DNA of 64,000 bases from Methylocapsa sp. D3K7 (GTDB lineage: Bacteria; Pseudomonadota; Alphaproteobacteria; Rhizobiales; Beijerinckiaceae): positions 1,364,001-1,428,000 of the forward strand of contig NZ_CP123229.1 of NCBI RefSeq assembly GCF_029855125.1. Direction: 5' to 3'. The notes under the pieces were generated by a model. The model made no database searches and had not been told where the DNA came from. It was given only the letters and a program-made list of their open reading frames with translations. Shown piece after piece: positions 17,841 through 28,055 of this stretch. Made by a program: the position numbers and the translations under genes. Each line of letters begins with the position of its first letter. Positions within the stretch are counted from its first letter, which is position 1.

Positions 17841-18325
17841 TGCGGGCGTTTGTCGCGAAATTCGCCGGGCGTTTTGGGTTCCGGACCGATCAAGGCAGGA
17901 TCGACGCCAAAACCTGGCGGCAGGGCACCCTATTTCTCATCGTACCGCTTGCCGCGCTGACCATCATATGGTTTTTTCTGGCGCCCTATACCCATCACGA
18001 CCTCGCCACCACGCCATTCCTGGCCTGGGGGACACTGGCGGCTTTCGTCTATCTCGTGTGTTACGCTTTCGCGGTCCTCTTAGCGGCAATCTGCTATTAT
18101 AATCTCAGCGCGAAACGCTGGCGCGACCGGGGATGGCGCTTTCCTGGGGCGTTGGCGGGGCTTTTGCCGTTGTCGGCGCTCGCGAGCGGTGCGGCGCACT
18201 GGCTGCAACCGCGCGTGGCGGATGTCATGCCGTATTGGCATGTGGCGGTGTTGGACACTTTGCTCGCCGCGATCATCATCTGGAACATGGTGGAGCTTGG
18301 CTTTTTGCCTGCCCGGACACCGTGA
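17840..18325 (+). CDS. DUF805-like membrane protein
   Basis: This 161-residue protein starts on the last base of the dapD stop. Its N-terminus FGFRTDQGRIDAKTWRQGTL resembles the entry motif of DUF805 proteins (F..GRi.r..fW). Four membrane helices follow (about residues 28-50, 60-85, 100-118 and 128-152), with RWRDRGW in the middle loop. Function is unknown. The overlap with dapD implies it is carried on the same transcript. Confidence 0.7.
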   Translation: MRAFVAKFAGRFGFRTDQGRIDAKTWRQGTLFLIVPLAALTIIWFFLAPYTHHDLATTPFLAWGTLAAFVYLVCYAFAVLLAAICYYNLSAKRWRDRGWRFPGALAGLLPLSALASGAAHWLQPRVADVMPYWHVAVLDTLLAAIIIWNMVELGFLPARTP

Positions 18326-18421
18326 CCAAACTTGCCGAAGTTGGTTTTTCAACCTCCAACCGGTTCACACCGCCCTTCAAAATGCTCTAAGACAGCGGAG
18401 CATGTCTTGGAAACCGCCCAA

Positions 18422-19276
18422 ATGATTGATCCATCCAGTCTTGAGACCCTGGCCGATCTTCGTATCGAGATCGATCGAATCGACGCGGCGCTGCACCAAC
18501 TGTTGATGGAGCGCGGCGAGATCATCCACCGGCTGATCGAAGCCAAGGCGCGGCAGGGCGGCGGACTGGCATTCCGGCCGGCCCGGGAGGCCGACATGAT
18601 GCGGGCACTCGTTTCCCGCCATCAGGGCCTGCTGCCGCTCGACACCGTCGAAAGCATTTGGCGGATCATCATCTCGACCTTTACCTTTGTCCAATCGAAC
18701 TACTGCGTCCATGCCGACATTTCTAGCGGCGACGCCGCGATGCGCGACTGCTGCCGGTTCCATTTCGGCTTTACGGTTCCCTATATACCTCATCAAGGCG
18801 CTACGCAGGTCATCGAAGCCGTGGCAAAATCCGGCGGCGACCTTGGCGTCGTGCGAGTCCTGGCACCGGAAGGCCCTTGGTGGCGCGGCCTCGCCGAACC
18901 GGGGGCACCCAAGATTATTGCCCGGCTGCCCTTTGTCGAGCGGCCGGACCATCCAGCCGGAATGCCGGTTTTCATCATAGCCCAGCCGCTAGCCGAAGCG
19001 GCCGTGCATGATGTCGTCCTCTATGACGTCGAAATCCCCGAAAATTTGGGGCATCGCACCCTCCCCGGCCAAATGGGCTCTGGGGTGGAAATTCTCGATC
19101 GCTTTAAAACTGAGTCTCGCCTGTGTTTGATGATCGCGGTGGAAGTCAGTCGCGATTTCGATGAATGGCGCGAAACTTTGATTGGATCCGGCGCCGCCGG
19201 ACCCAGGGTGGCCAGTATTGGCAGCCACGCCGCACGTTGCGATGTGAGCCGCCTCCAGAAGGTTGCCGCGCAATGA
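18422..19276 (+). CDS. Chorismate mutase with C-terminal PDT-like region
   Basis: This 284-residue protein has an AroQ-type chorismate mutase helix bundle in its first 90 residues ([20 protein letters not shown] with catalytic Arg, then [11 protein letters not shown]). About 190 further residues follow, resembling the periplasmic-binding-like or prephenate-dehydratase half found in alphaproteobacterial proteins annotated as chorismate mutase. It would convert chorismate to prephenate. It precedes hisC and tyrC closely (22 bp to hisC), forming a compact tyrosine/phenylalanine branch operon. ATG 18422 is chosen because the conserved helix starts just after it. Whether the C-terminal part is catalytic or regulatory is not visible. 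Confidence 0.85.
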   Translation: MIDPSSLETLADLRIEIDRIDAALHQLLMERGEIIHRLIEAKARQGGGLAFRPAREADMMRALVSRHQGLLPLDTVESIWRIIISTFTFVQSNYCVHADISSGDAAMRDCCRFHFGFTVPYIPHQGATQVIEAVAKSGGDLGVVRVLAPEGPWWRGLAEPGAPKIIARLPFVERPDHPAGMPVFIIAQPLAEAAVHDVVLYDVEIPENLGHRTLPGQMGSGVEILDRFKTESRLCLMIAVEVSRDFDEWRETLIGSGAAGPRVASIGSHAARCDVSRLQKVAAQ

Positions 19277-19298
19277 TTTTGCTCTGGAGTTGGCTTGG

Positions 19299-20429
19299 AT
19301 GATCAATCTTGCGACCACCGGTATCGAGACCCAGCCGCGGCCGCGGCCCGGCGTGCTTGCCATCGATCCTTATGTGCCGGGCCAAAGCTCGGCACCCGGC
19401 GCCGCGACGATTTTCAAACTTTCGGCAAACGAGACGCCGCTCGGGCCGTCACCCCATGCGCGCGATGCCTTGCGCGGTTTTGCCGATCGCCTTCAGGATT
19501 ACCCCGACGGCGCCGCAATTGTCCTGCGTACGGCAATTGGCACCAAGCATGGCTTTGATCCGGCACGCATCGTTTGCGGGAACGGCTCGGATGAAATCCT
19601 CCACCTCCTCGCTTCGGCGTATATTGGTCCGGGCGATGAAGGCATTTTTACCGAGCATGGTTTTCTCGTCTACAAAATCGCAATTCTCGCTGCAGGCGGG
19701 GTTCCAATCGTTGCTGGCGAAACGAATCTAACGGCCGACGTGGATAAAATCCTTGCCCTTGTCGGCCCTAGAACCAAAATGGTTTTCCTTGCCAATCCGA
19801 ACAATCCAACCGGCACCTATCTGCCGTTCGGCGAAGTCAAGCGTCTCGCCACCCATCTGCCCGGACATGTCCTTCTCGTTCTCGACGCGGCCTATGCTGA
19901 ATATGCGACGCGCGAGGATTATGCGCCGGGGGAAGAGCTTGTCTCGGACAGCGAAAACGTCGTGATGACAAGGACGTTTTCGAAGATATACGGCCTCGCT
20001 GGGCTCAGGCTTGGATGGTGCTATGCGCCGCTCAGCGTATGTGATGCGCTAAACCGCATTCGCGGACCGTTCAACACAAGCGGCGGCGCGATCGCGGCCG
20101 GGGTCGCGGCCCTGGGGGATGCCCGCCACATTGAAAAGGCGATCTCCCATAACAACACCTGGCTTGCGTGGCTCACCCAAGAAATTTCCGAAATCGGAAT
20201 TAAGGTCACGCCGAGCGCCGGGAATTTTCTGCTTTTGCATTTCATCAGCGAGACTCAGGCGTGGGCGGCGGACCGGTTTCTTCTGGGCCGCGGCTTGATC
20301 CTGCGCGCGGTCGGCGCCTATGGATTGCCGCAGTGTCTGCGGCTAACTGTTGGCACCGATGAAGCAAATTGTCTTGTGGCCGCCGCCCTCAAGGATTTCG
20401 TTGCATCAGAAAGCCGAGCGCGTGCTTGA
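19299..20429 (+). CDS. hisC: Histidinol-phosphate aminotransferase
   Basis: This 376-residue fold-type I aminotransferase has [16 protein letters not shown] at the start, [11 protein letters not shown] (PLP phosphate contact), [14 protein letters not shown], and [17 protein letters not shown] with the PLP Lys at about residue 229. HisC enzymes transaminate imidazole acetol phosphate in histidine synthesis. In this position, between chorismate mutase and tyrC, they often also act on aromatic keto acids. ATG 19299 is preferred over a TTG at 19263 because it has a GGAG box and begins at the expected residue. Confidence 0.95.
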   Translation: MINLATTGIETQPRPRPGVLAIDPYVPGQSSAPGAATIFKLSANETPLGPSPHARDALRGFADRLQDYPDGAAIVLRTAIGTKHGFDPARIVCGNGSDEILHLLASAYIGPGDEGIFTEHGFLVYKIAILAAGGVPIVAGETNLTADVDKILALVGPRTKMVFLANPNNPTGTYLPFGEVKRLATHLPGHVLLVLDAAYAEYATREDYAPGEELVSDSENVVMTRTFSKIYGLAGLRLGWCYAPLSVCDALNRIRGPFNTSGGAIAAGVAALGDARHIEKAISHNNTWLAWLTQEISEIGIKVTPSAGNFLLLHFISETQAWAADRFLLGRGLILRAVGAYGLPQCLRLTVGTDEANCLVAAALKDFVASESRARA

Positions 20430-20445
20430 CGGTCTTGGGACGCCT

Positions 20446-21369
20446 TTGAGCGAGCCGCTGTTCCAACGTCTCGCCCTCATCGGCATGGGGTTGATCGGCT
20501 CCTCCCTGGCACATGTTTGCCGGCGCAAGGGACTTGCGCGCGAGATCGCGGCGGCAGACACATCGGCCACGGTCCGGGAGACGGTCAAGGAACTCGGTCT
20601 CGCCGACGAAGTCTTTGAAACGGCGGCGGCCGCGGTCTCTGGCGCCGACCTCGTCATCCTTTGCGCTCCCCCCGGCGCCATGGGATCTATTGCACAAAAT
20701 ATCGGCCCATTTCTTGAACCGGGTGTGATTCTATCCGATGTCGGTTCGGTCAAAGCCTCGATCATCAAGGCTGTCGCTCCGCATCTGCCCGCCACCGTTC
20801 ATTTTGTCCCGGCGCATCCCGTGGCGGGAACCGAGCAATCGGGTCCACGTGCCGGGTTTTCGACACTTTTTCTCAATCGCTGGAGCATACTGACCCCCCC
20901 GGAAGGAACCGACCCTAAGGCCGTTGCGCGCGTCGCCGCTTTTTGGTCCGGCGCCGGCTCGAACGTGGAAATCATGCAGCCCGCGCATCATGATCTGGTG
21001 CTGGCAATTACCAGTCACGTGCCGCATCTCATCGCCTACAATATTGTCGGCACCGCCGCTGACCTCGAGGAAGTGACGCAATCCGAAGTCATTAAGTTTT
21101 CCGCCGGCGGGTTTCGTGACTTCACCCGGATCGCCGCCTCCGACCCGACGATGTGGCGCGATGTTTTTCTCAACAATAAGGCGGCTGTTCTCGAAATGCT
21201 CGGCCGTTTCAACGAGGACCTCAGCGCCCTTCAGCGCATGATTCGCAACAGTGATGGCGATGGCCTTTTCGAGCTTTTCACACGAACGAGGGCGATCCGG
21301 CGCGGCATCATCGAACAGGGACAGGAAACCGCCGCGCCGGACTTTGGCCGCCGGATGCCCGAGACGTAA
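20446..21369 (+). CDS. tyrC: Prephenate/arogenate dehydrogenase
   Basis: This 307-residue protein starts, by family comparison, at a TTG (SEPLFQRLALIGMGLIGSSL), which places the NAD(P)-binding GxGxxG right after the start. An upstream GTG at 20422 overlapping hisC is the alternative. Further motifs are LCAPPGAMGSI, LSDVGSVKASI and FVPAHPVAGTEQSGPRAGF, plus ITSHVPHLIAY and GGFRDFTRIAASDPTMW, typical of TyrA-family dehydrogenases. It oxidatively decarboxylates prephenate or arogenate on the way to tyrosine. It is the last gene of the chorismate mutase-hisC-tyrC operon. Confidence 0.92.
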   Translation: MSEPLFQRLALIGMGLIGSSLAHVCRRKGLAREIAAADTSATVRETVKELGLADEVFETAAAAVSGADLVILCAPPGAMGSIAQNIGPFLEPGVILSDVGSVKASIIKAVAPHLPATVHFVPAHPVAGTEQSGPRAGFSTLFLNRWSILTPPEGTDPKAVARVAAFWSGAGSNVEIMQPAHHDLVLAITSHVPHLIAYNIVGTAADLEEVTQSEVIKFSAGGFRDFTRIAASDPTMWRDVFLNNKAAVLEMLGRFNEDLSALQRMIRNSDGDGLFELFTRTRAIRRGIIEQGQETAAPDFGRRMPET

Positions 21370-21401
21370 TTCGCTGGACGGCTCCGTCTCCGTTCGTGCG
21401 C

Positions 21402-22451
21402 TCAATAAAGGGGCGGAATCTGGATTGAAGTCCGGACTGGACCAACCGACAAAAAGCCCTCGGAGACACTCACCGGCAAATTGAGCCGTCCAGGAACGTC
21501 ACCGCCCTTACTCAAAAGCCCCGAAAGGAACTGACCCGCAGTGATGAGGCCAGGATCGATACCGAGCTGTCGAAACGCCTTTTGGAACCCCGCAAAGCCA
21601 GCGTCGAGATTGCCATGAACGCGATGCTCGTCATCTAGGCCAAGGCCGCCCTTGACTTCAACGAGAACACCGCCGCTCGTGAGCCGGCCGCTGGTAATAT
21701 CGATGTGGCCATCCGCCGAACGCCATTTTTCAAAAAATTCGGGGAGTGTTTGTACGCCACCGAAAGCCGCCTGCGAAATCGTGCCCCCCAATTGCATGAA
21801 AATAGGAAGCTGTGAATCCAAAAGAGTGTTGAGCGCCGGAATTGAGCCGTCATTAAACGAAACCACAAAATCGTACGAGTTATCGTGGCGGTCTTGTGTT
21901 GGCATGAAACTGCTGTGAATCTCGCCAAACTTTCCCTCCAGGGAGCCGGCGCCGCCCACTCTCCCTTGCAATGAGACATCGGTGCCGGCGATGGCGACCC
22001 TGTCGAACGTGCCTGGCGGCCCATCGAGTTCGACGTATAATTCCGACCATTGCAGCGTTAGATCGTAGGTTCCATCGTTCGTTTGGGCCGTAAACGGCGA
22101 TTCAATGCGAGCAATCAAATTGTCATTGCGCAGGAGGGGCGCGGTAACATGAAAACCGCGCACGGTGCCCGTTGACGTCTTGTCAAGGAGTATTCCTTGG
22201 AAGCGCAGGTTTGCGCAAGAGACCTCAACGGCAAAGGGAAACCCCCTCGTTTTCTGGTCCGGACAGGTCCAGATGCGTCCGGCTTTCGCCTCTTGCGTCA
22301 TCCAATTGGTGACGGCGGCCGCCGTCTGATGTGAGGCAACATACCAAAAAATCGACCAACCGACCACGATCGCCACAATCACGGCACTCGGCACATACAG
22401 CAGGTAAAAGGCAGTTGAGCGCTGCCGCGTTTCTTCTTTCTTTGATTGCAT
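21402..22451 (-). CDS. DUF2125 envelope protein
   Basis: This 349-residue protein begins with a charged cytoplasmic stretch and a single membrane anchor (about residues 16-38, LLYVPSAVIVAIVVGWSIFW). A large soluble, probably periplasmic domain follows, with CPDQKTRGFPFAVEVSCANL, the recognisable DUF2125 start. ATG 22451 is chosen for its GGGAGGA ribosome binding site, though the frame is open upstream. The family is restricted to alphaproteobacteria and its role is unknown. It is convergent with tyrC, 32 bp away. Confidence 0.85.
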   Translation of the reverse strand: MQSKKEETRQRSTAFYLLYVPSAVIVAIVVGWSIFWYVASHQTAAAVTNWMTQEAKAGRIWTCPDQKTRGFPFAVEVSCANLRFQGILLDKTSTGTVRGFHVTAPLLRNDNLIARIESPFTAQTNDGTYDLTLQWSELYVELDGPPGTFDRVAIAGTDVSLQGRVGGAGSLEGKFGEIHSSFMPTQDRHDNSYDFVVSFNDGSIPALNTLLDSQLPIFMQLGGTISQAAFGGVQTLPEFFEKWRSADGHIDITSGRLTSGGVLVEVKGGLGLDDEHRVHGNLDAGFAGFQKAFRQLGIDPGLITAGQFLSGLLSKGGDVPGRLNLPVSVSEGFLSVGPVRTSIQIPPLY

Positions 22452-22800
22452 GACGTCCTCCCGGAGGGCTGATTGGCGGGCACGATTTCTCATTCCCCGC
22501 CCCATGACGAAATTGAGGTGCAAAGCTATCCCATAGCGAGGCAAGGCATATATCGTGATGCACGTTGAAGCAAAATGCCTCAAATCTTGGAAAACCCTCG
22601 CTGGGCCGCATCCTCAGTAAGGACAAATAAATGCCGCTTCAGAGGGCAAATAGGGTTGATTCACTGGTACGGGATTTGATTTCCAGAACAAAATGCGAAA
22701 AAGTTCATACATGCAAGCGTCTATTTCCATTGACCGTGCCTGCTGGTGCATGATTTGCAGGGAATGGTCAGTGATATTCTCCGGCCCTAAGTGAGTGTCC

Positions 22801-25800
22801 ATGCGCCGAATTCACCGTTTGCTTGTCGCCAATCGCTCAGAAATCGCGATTCGTGTGTTCCGCGCGGCAACCGAACTTGGAATTGAGACGGTTGCGATCT
22901 TTGCTGAAGAGGATAAGCTTTCGCTGCACCGCTTTAAGGCTGACGAAGCCTATCAAGTCGGCGCCGGCAAAGGGGCGCTCGAAGGTTATCTGTCCGTCGA
23001 AGAGGTCATCCGGGTCGCCAAGGAAGCCAAGGTCGACGCGATCCATCCTGGCTACGGATTCTTATCAGAAAGTCCTGAATTCGCCGAAGCTTGCGCGGAA
23101 GCGGGGATTATCTTCGTCGGCCCTAGCCCGCAGACCATGCGTGATCTCGGGAACAAGGTGGCGGCGCGCAACCTTGCGGTGTCCTGTGGCGTGCCGGTCA
23201 TGCCGGCGACGCCCCCTCTCCCGGACAATCCCGAGGAAGTGAAGCGCCTTGCGCGCGAGATTGGCTACCCCGTCATGCTCAAGGCCTCCTGGGGAGGCGG
23301 CGGCCGCGGCATGCGGCCAATCGAGGACGAGGACAAGCTCCTCGATGCCGTCCTCAGCGGCAAACGGGAGGCGAAGAGCGCCTTTGGCAAGGATGAAGTT
23401 TATCTCGAAAAGCTTGTCCGCCGGGCTCGCCATGTCGAGGTACAGATTCTTGGCGATAAGCACGGCAACCTCGTGCACCTCTTCGAGCGCGATTGTTCGA
23501 TCCAGCGCCGCAACCAGAAAGTGGTGGAGCGGGCCCCTGCCCCCTATCTCGACGACGCGGCGCGCCACGGCCTCTGCGAGTCCGCCCTAAAACTCGGGCG
23601 CGCCGCTCATTATGCCGGCGCTGGCACGGTCGAATTCTTGATGGATGTGGACACCGGAAAATACTATTTTATCGAGGTCAATCCGCGCGTCCAGGTCGAA
23701 CATACCGTGACGGAAGTCGTTACGGGTCTCGACATCGTGAAGGCACAGATCCGGATTGCGGAAGGCAAGCGGATTGGCTTTCCGGAAGAAACCGGGATTC
23801 CGCCGCAGGAGTTAATCCGCCTCTCCGGCCATGCACTGCAGTGCCGGATTACCACGGAGAATCCCGAAAACAATTTCATACCCGATTACGGCCGCATCAC
23901 CGCTTACCGGGGAGCGATGGGATTTGGTATCCGCATCGATGGCGGCACGGCCTATTCGGGTGCCGTCGTCACCCGTTACTACGACCCGTTGCTCGAAAAA
24001 ATCACCGCCTGGGCGTCGACGCCGGAAGAAGCGATCCGCAGAATGGACCGCGCGCTTCTCGAATATCGCATTCGCGGCGTGACCACCAATCTCGCCTTCC
24101 TGCACAATATCATCAACCATCCGCGATTCATCGCCAGCGATTATACAACGCGGTTCATTGACGAAACACCGTCCTTGTTCGATTTCAAGAAACGCAAGGA
24201 CAGGGCGACAAAACTCCTGACGTGGATTGCCGAAGTCACCGTCAACGGCCATCCCGAAACCCGTGACCGGGCCCGCCCCCCGGCCGTAGCGCGCGAGCCG
24301 GTCGTACCTCAATTCGCACCCGGTCATACCCCTGATGGGACGCGCCAGTTGTTTGAAAAGCTCGGCGCGGTACGTTTCGCGGCATGGATGCGAGCCGAGA
24401 CCCGTCTCCTTATGACCGATACCACCATGCGGGATGCCCATCAGTCACTGCTCGCGACGCGCATGCGCACAAAGGACATCGCTGCGGTCGCCGGAGCCTA
24501 TGCAATGGGCTTGCCGCAACTGCTCTCGCTCGAATGCTGGGGCGGCGCGACTTTCGACGTCGCGATGCGATTTCTCTCGGAGGATCCGTGGGAGCGCCTC
24601 GCCCTTGTGCGAGAGAGGGCGCCAAACCTTTTAACCCAGATGTTGCTGCGCGGCGCCAATGGCGTCGGCTACACCAATTACCCCGACAATGTCGTGAAAT
24701 ATTTTGTTCGCCGCGCCGCCCACGGCATTGATCTCTTCCGTATTTTCGATTGCCTCAACTGGGTCGAGAATATGCGTGTCGCGATCGATGCCGTTTGCGA
24801 GACAGGCAAGCTCGCCGAGGGCGCTATCTGCTACACAGGCGATATTCTCGATCCTGACCGCGCCAAATATTCGCTCGCCTATTATGTCGGCGTCGCCAAG
24901 GAACTGGAGAGAGCAGGCTGCCATATCCTTGCGATCAAGGATATGGCAGGCTTGCTGCGGCCTTCGGGAGCGCGCGTGCTGGTCAAGGCTTTGCGGGAGG
25001 CTTGCGGTCTGCCGCTGCATTTGCACACCCATGATACCTCGGGGATTTCGGCGGCGACTGTCTTGGCCGCAGCTGAGGCCGGTGTCGATGCGGCGGATGC
25101 AGCAATCGATACCATGTCTTGCACGACATCGCAGCCCTGCCTTGGTTCGATCGTCGAAGCCTTGCGCCACGGTAACCGCGATACCGGACTTGACCCTGTC
25201 GTGATCCGCCAACTCAGCGCCTATTGGGAGGCTGCGAGGTTGCAATATGCGGCCTTCGAGAGCGACCTCAAGACCGGCACCAGCGAGGTCTATCTCCACG
25301 AAATGCCGGGCGGCCAATTCACCAATCTCAAGGAGCAGGCACGCGCCCTCGGGCTTGACAAACGCTGGGACAAGGTCGCCACGGCCTATCGCGCGGCGAA
25401 TGATCTTTTCGGCGACATCATCAAGGTAACTCCTTCCTCGAAGGTCGTCGGCGACATGGCATTGATGATGGTGAGCCAGGATTTGACACCGGACGACGTA
25501 CTCGATCCGGCACGGGACATCGCCTTCCCCGCTTCGGTCGTCGAGATGCTGAAAGGCGATCTTGGTCAGCCGCCAGGCGGCTGGCCGAAGGCCCTACAGA
25601 CGAAGGTGCTCAAGGGAGAAAAACCGATTACCGCGCGACCAGGCTCGCTGCTCGCCCCGGCTGACCTCGACACCGTCCGTGCCGAAGCCGAACGGGCGTG
25701 CGGCCGGCAGCTGAACGAAGACGAACTCGCCTCCTATCTTATGTACCCTAAAGTCTTCACGGAATTCGCAGCAACGATCCGCCGCTACGGTCCGGTTTCC

Positions 25801-26244
25801 GTCCTGCCAACGCCTGTGTTTTTCTATGGCATGGAACTTGGGAGCGAAATCGCCATCGAGATAGAGCCAGGCAAGACTCTCGTGCTGGTTTTGATGACCA
25901 TCGCCGAGACCGATGAGGAGGGACAGGTCAAGGTCTTCTTCGAACTGAACGGTCAGCCCAGGATTATCAAAGTGCTGAATCGCGCGGCTGCCGTGACACT
26001 CGTCGCGCGCCGCAAAGCCGAGGATGGCAATCCATTGCATGTCGCCGCGCCCATGCCCGGCTCGATTTCGATCGTCGCCGTCCGGCCCGGTCAAGATGTC
26101 AAGTCAGGAGATGTCGTCGCCACGCTGGAGGCCATGAAGATGGAGACCGTGCTGCACGCGCCGAGCGATGGTAAAATCGCCGAGATTTTGGTTGCGCCTG
26201 GTCAGCAAGTGGACGCAAGGGATCTTTTGATGCGGTTGGAATAG
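22801..26244 (+). CDS. pyc: Pyruvate carboxylase
   Basis: This 1147-residue single-chain enzyme has all domains in order. Biotin carboxylase comes first (RLLVANRSEIAIRVFRAATE, the ATP-grasp Gly-rich loop SWGGGGRGMR, EVNPRVQVEHTVTE). The HMGL-like carboxyltransferase (MTDTTMRDAHQSLLATRMRT, metal site HLHTHDTSG) follows, and last the biotinyl domain (EAMKMETVLHAP, biotinylated Lys about 1113). It makes oxaloacetate from pyruvate and bicarbonate to refill the TCA cycle. A GTG six bases upstream of ATG 22801 is an alternative start. It is monocistronic, with wide gaps on both sides. Confidence 0.98.
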   Translation: MRRIHRLLVANRSEIAIRVFRAATELGIETVAIFAEEDKLSLHRFKADEAYQVGAGKGALEGYLSVEEVIRVAKEAKVDAIHPGYGFLSESPEFAEACAEAGIIFVGPSPQTMRDLGNKVAARNLAVSCGVPVMPATPPLPDNPEEVKRLAREIGYPVMLKASWGGGGRGMRPIEDEDKLLDAVLSGKREAKSAFGKDEVYLEKLVRRARHVEVQILGDKHGNLVHLFERDCSIQRRNQKVVERAPAPYLDDAARHGLCESALKLGRAAHYAGAGTVEFLMDVDTGKYYFIEVNPRVQVEHTVTEVVTGLDIVKAQIRIAEGKRIGFPEETGIPPQELIRLSGHALQCRITTENPENNFIPDYGRITAYRGAMGFGIRIDGGTAYSGAVVTRYYDPLLEKITAWASTPEEAIRRMDRALLEYRIRGVTTNLAFLHNIINHPRFIASDYTTRFIDETPSLFDFKKRKDRATKLLTWIAEVTVNGHPETRDRARPPAVAREPVVPQFAPGHTPDGTRQLFEKLGAVRFAAWMRAETRLLMTDTTMRDAHQSLLATRMRTKDIAAVAGAYAMGLPQLLSLECWGGATFDVAMRFLSEDPWERLALVRERAPNLLTQMLLRGANGVGYTNYPDNVVKYFVRRAAHGIDLFRIFDCLNWVENMRVAIDAVCETGKLAEGAICYTGDILDPDRAKYSLAYYVGVAKELERAGCHILAIKDMAGLLRPSGARVLVKALREACGLPLHLHTHDTSGISAATVLAAAEAGVDAADAAIDTMSCTTSQPCLGSIVEALRHGNRDTGLDPVVIRQLSAYWEAARLQYAAFESDLKTGTSEVYLHEMPGGQFTNLKEQARALGLDKRWDKVATAYRAANDLFGDIIKVTPSSKVVGDMALMMVSQDLTPDDVLDPARDIAFPASVVEMLKGDLGQPPGGWPKALQTKVLKGEKPITARPGSLLAPADLDTVRAEAERACGRQLNEDELASYLMYPKVFTEFAATIRRYGPVSVLPTPVFFYGMELGSEIAIEIEPGKTLVLVLMTIAETDEEGQVKVFFELNGQPRIIKVLNRAAAVTLVARRKAEDGNPLHVAAPMPGSISIVAVRPGQDVKSGDVVATLEAMKMETVLHAPSDGKIAEILVAPGQQVDARDLLMRLE

Positions 26245-26252
26245 CAGCATTT

Positions 26253-26369
26253 TTAGGACCCAAGACCGAGCGACAGCACAGAATCCGTGATCTTCCCGCT
26301 AGCCTTTGCCATGATCCCGCCGCGTGCGTATTCCATCAATTCTTTAGCCGCGCCGTGAACGCGCGGCAA
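26253..26369 (-). CDS. Possible short ORF (38 residues)
   Basis: In the gap between pyc and the flippase, the minus strand reads a TTG-initiated 38-residue peptide containing AAKELMEYARGGIMAKASGK and ending in SLGLGS. An AAAGG sequence lies at suitable distance upstream. The composition looks protein-like, but there is no ATG at the start and no family I know. It could equally be the relic of a longer gene. Confidence 0.2.
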   Translation of the reverse strand: MPRVHGAAKELMEYARGGIMAKASGKITDSVLSLGLGS

Positions 26370-26430
26370 GGCTCGCCTTTCGTCGAGACGATCATGACAT
26401 CCGTCCGTTTAGCAGCATTGGTTGATTAGC

Positions 26431-27723
26431 ATGTCCTCTTCAGGTTCGTTTAAGCGCGTTGGCTTTACGTTTGGCGCAAATGTTTATGGACAAGTCGTCA
26501 CCATTGCCGCGCAGATCGGTCTCGTGCCAATCCTACTGCATGCTTGGGGGATCGAGCGCTATGGCGCCTGGCTTCTTCTGTCGGCGCTCTTGGCCTATCT
26601 GACGCTAAGTGATTTTGGCTTTACCTTCATTGCCAAAAACGAAATGACGATGAAAGCGGCGAGCGGCGACCGTCAGGGTGCGCTCGTCACCTATCAAAGC
26701 GTCTTCATGCTGCTCAACGTCATCGTTGCCGCTGTCACGCTTTTAGCGACTGTTTTAATTGTTTCGATTCGGCTTGGTTCGATTTTCGCTTTGGATCCGA
26801 TGCTTGAAAGCGACGCAAAACTCATACTTTTTCTTTTTACATTGAACATCGCCTGTTTTCAGTATTTCCAACTTCTCCATGCTGCGGCCCGCGCCGCAGG
26901 GAAGCCGGCCGCGGAAACAATCTGGGCCGCATCTTCGAGGCTTGGCGAAGCCGCGGTGATCGCCGCCACCGCGTTACTTGGCGGCGATCCCGTGATGGCA
27001 GCGATAGCCATGCTGGTCAATCGCTTGGTCTTTACGGCCGCGATATTCGTTTGGCTGCAATCAATCGCACCATGGTTGCGGCTCGGCTGGTCGTTTTGCT
27101 CACAGAAGGAAATCAAACATCTCGCCCATCCGTCGATGAGTTATATGTTCGTTCCGATTGGAACGGCACTGCTGATCCAAGGTCCAGTTGTGATTCTCGG
27201 CTTGATTTCCAGCCCGGCTCAAGTTGTTGTATTCTCGACTTCGCGTACGCTCGTCAGGCTCGGAACATCGGCCATGAATATGGTGAATTTTTCTCTTATG
27301 CCTGAATATTCTCGTCTCTTTGGCATGAACGACGTCTCTCGCTTTTTTTATATCCTCAAGATTCATCTCGCGCTCGTTGCGACGGGGACCCTCATTTATG
27401 TAATCTTTACGATTTACGCGGGCAATTTCATTATCGAGCGTTGGACAAATGGAAGGCTAGTGGCAGAGGAGCCTTTTTTTACACTTCTGGTTTTCTCTGT
27501 CGGTGCGGAAATGATTTGGGCGGCGCTGTTTGTGCCTCTTTCCTCAATCAATCGGCATGTCATAGTTTCTGACGCCTTCGCGGTACTGAGCGTGATCGGC
27601 ATTGCCGCTTGTTACGTGGGTGCCGCTTCGCACGGGTTAACGGGGACCGCCCTGGCTTTGCTCGGCACCCACGTTCTCATGATTGCAATTACATCCGAGC
27701 AACTAATCCGAAAGCGGCCTTAA
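26431..27723 (+). CDS. Wzx-like polysaccharide/lipid-linked oligosaccharide flippase
   Basis: This 430-residue polytopic protein has about 12 membrane helices and the opening pattern of the MVF/Wzx superfamily (FTFGANVYGQVVTIAAQIGL, then YGAWLLLSALLAYL and LSDFGF). Such proteins move lipid-linked sugar units across the inner membrane for surface polysaccharide. No glycosyltransferase lies beside it, so the substrate is unknown. ATG 26431 is used; a TTG nine bases upstream is also in frame. Confidence 0.8.
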   Translation: MSSSGSFKRVGFTFGANVYGQVVTIAAQIGLVPILLHAWGIERYGAWLLLSALLAYLTLSDFGFTFIAKNEMTMKAASGDRQGALVTYQSVFMLLNVIVAAVTLLATVLIVSIRLGSIFALDPMLESDAKLILFLFTLNIACFQYFQLLHAAARAAGKPAAETIWAASSRLGEAAVIAATALLGGDPVMAAIAMLVNRLVFTAAIFVWLQSIAPWLRLGWSFCSQKEIKHLAHPSMSYMFVPIGTALLIQGPVVILGLISSPAQVVVFSTSRTLVRLGTSAMNMVNFSLMPEYSRLFGMNDVSRFFYILKIHLALVATGTLIYVIFTIYAGNFIIERWTNGRLVAEEPFFTLLVFSVGAEMIWAALFVPLSSINRHVIVSDAFAVLSVIGIAACYVGAASHGLTGTALALLGTHVLMIAITSEQLIRKRP

Positions 27724-27745
27724 GAAGCTTTTTTTACCAGAGTCT

Positions 27746-27860
27746 AGAGCATGTCCCAAAAAAGTTGCTCGACTTTTTCGATCAGGACACGCTCCAACTC
27801 TTTGAAATTGAACGTTTCCTTTTCGATCACGTGATTCCACGTGATCGGGAAGCGCTTTAA
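27746..27860 (+). repeat. Dispersed intergenic repeat with palindromes (Hyphomicrobiales type)
   Basis: This stretch opens with AGAGCATGTCCC, has CTCTTTGAAATTGAACG in the middle and ends with GGGAAGCGCTTTA. It contains the imperfect palindrome GATCACGTGATTCCACGTGATC. The order (AGAGCATG, a hairpin, CTCTTTGAA, a second hairpin, GCGCTTTA) matches degenerate repeats often seen between genes in Bradyrhizobium and Beijerinckiaceae-type genomes. It lies between the flippase and the YkgJ-type gene. No second copy is visible in this window. Confidence 0.55.
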
Positions 27861-28055
27861 CGTGTGAGGAAGCTGAATCAGAAAGGAGCTCACAAGCTGC
27901 TTTGGCGGGGGGACGCCGACGAGTGAACGCCCGCGTGCTCGCCGCTTAGACCGCACCAGACCGAAAATTCTTAAGGTCCGTTTCGATTCCTCTTGCGCGG
28001 GCGACTTTCCAATTTCAAAATTAAGATCATCGAATCGGGCTGTCACGAGGAATTC

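Noticed and set aside
23812..25317. Frames of 200 codons or more opposite pyruvate carboxylase
   Set aside because: They are antisense shadows of a clearly coding, multi-domain gene.
27744..28046. A 100-codon minus-strand frame after the flippase
   Set aside because: Its second half is the reverse complement of the dispersed palindromic repeat and the rest has no start signal or family.
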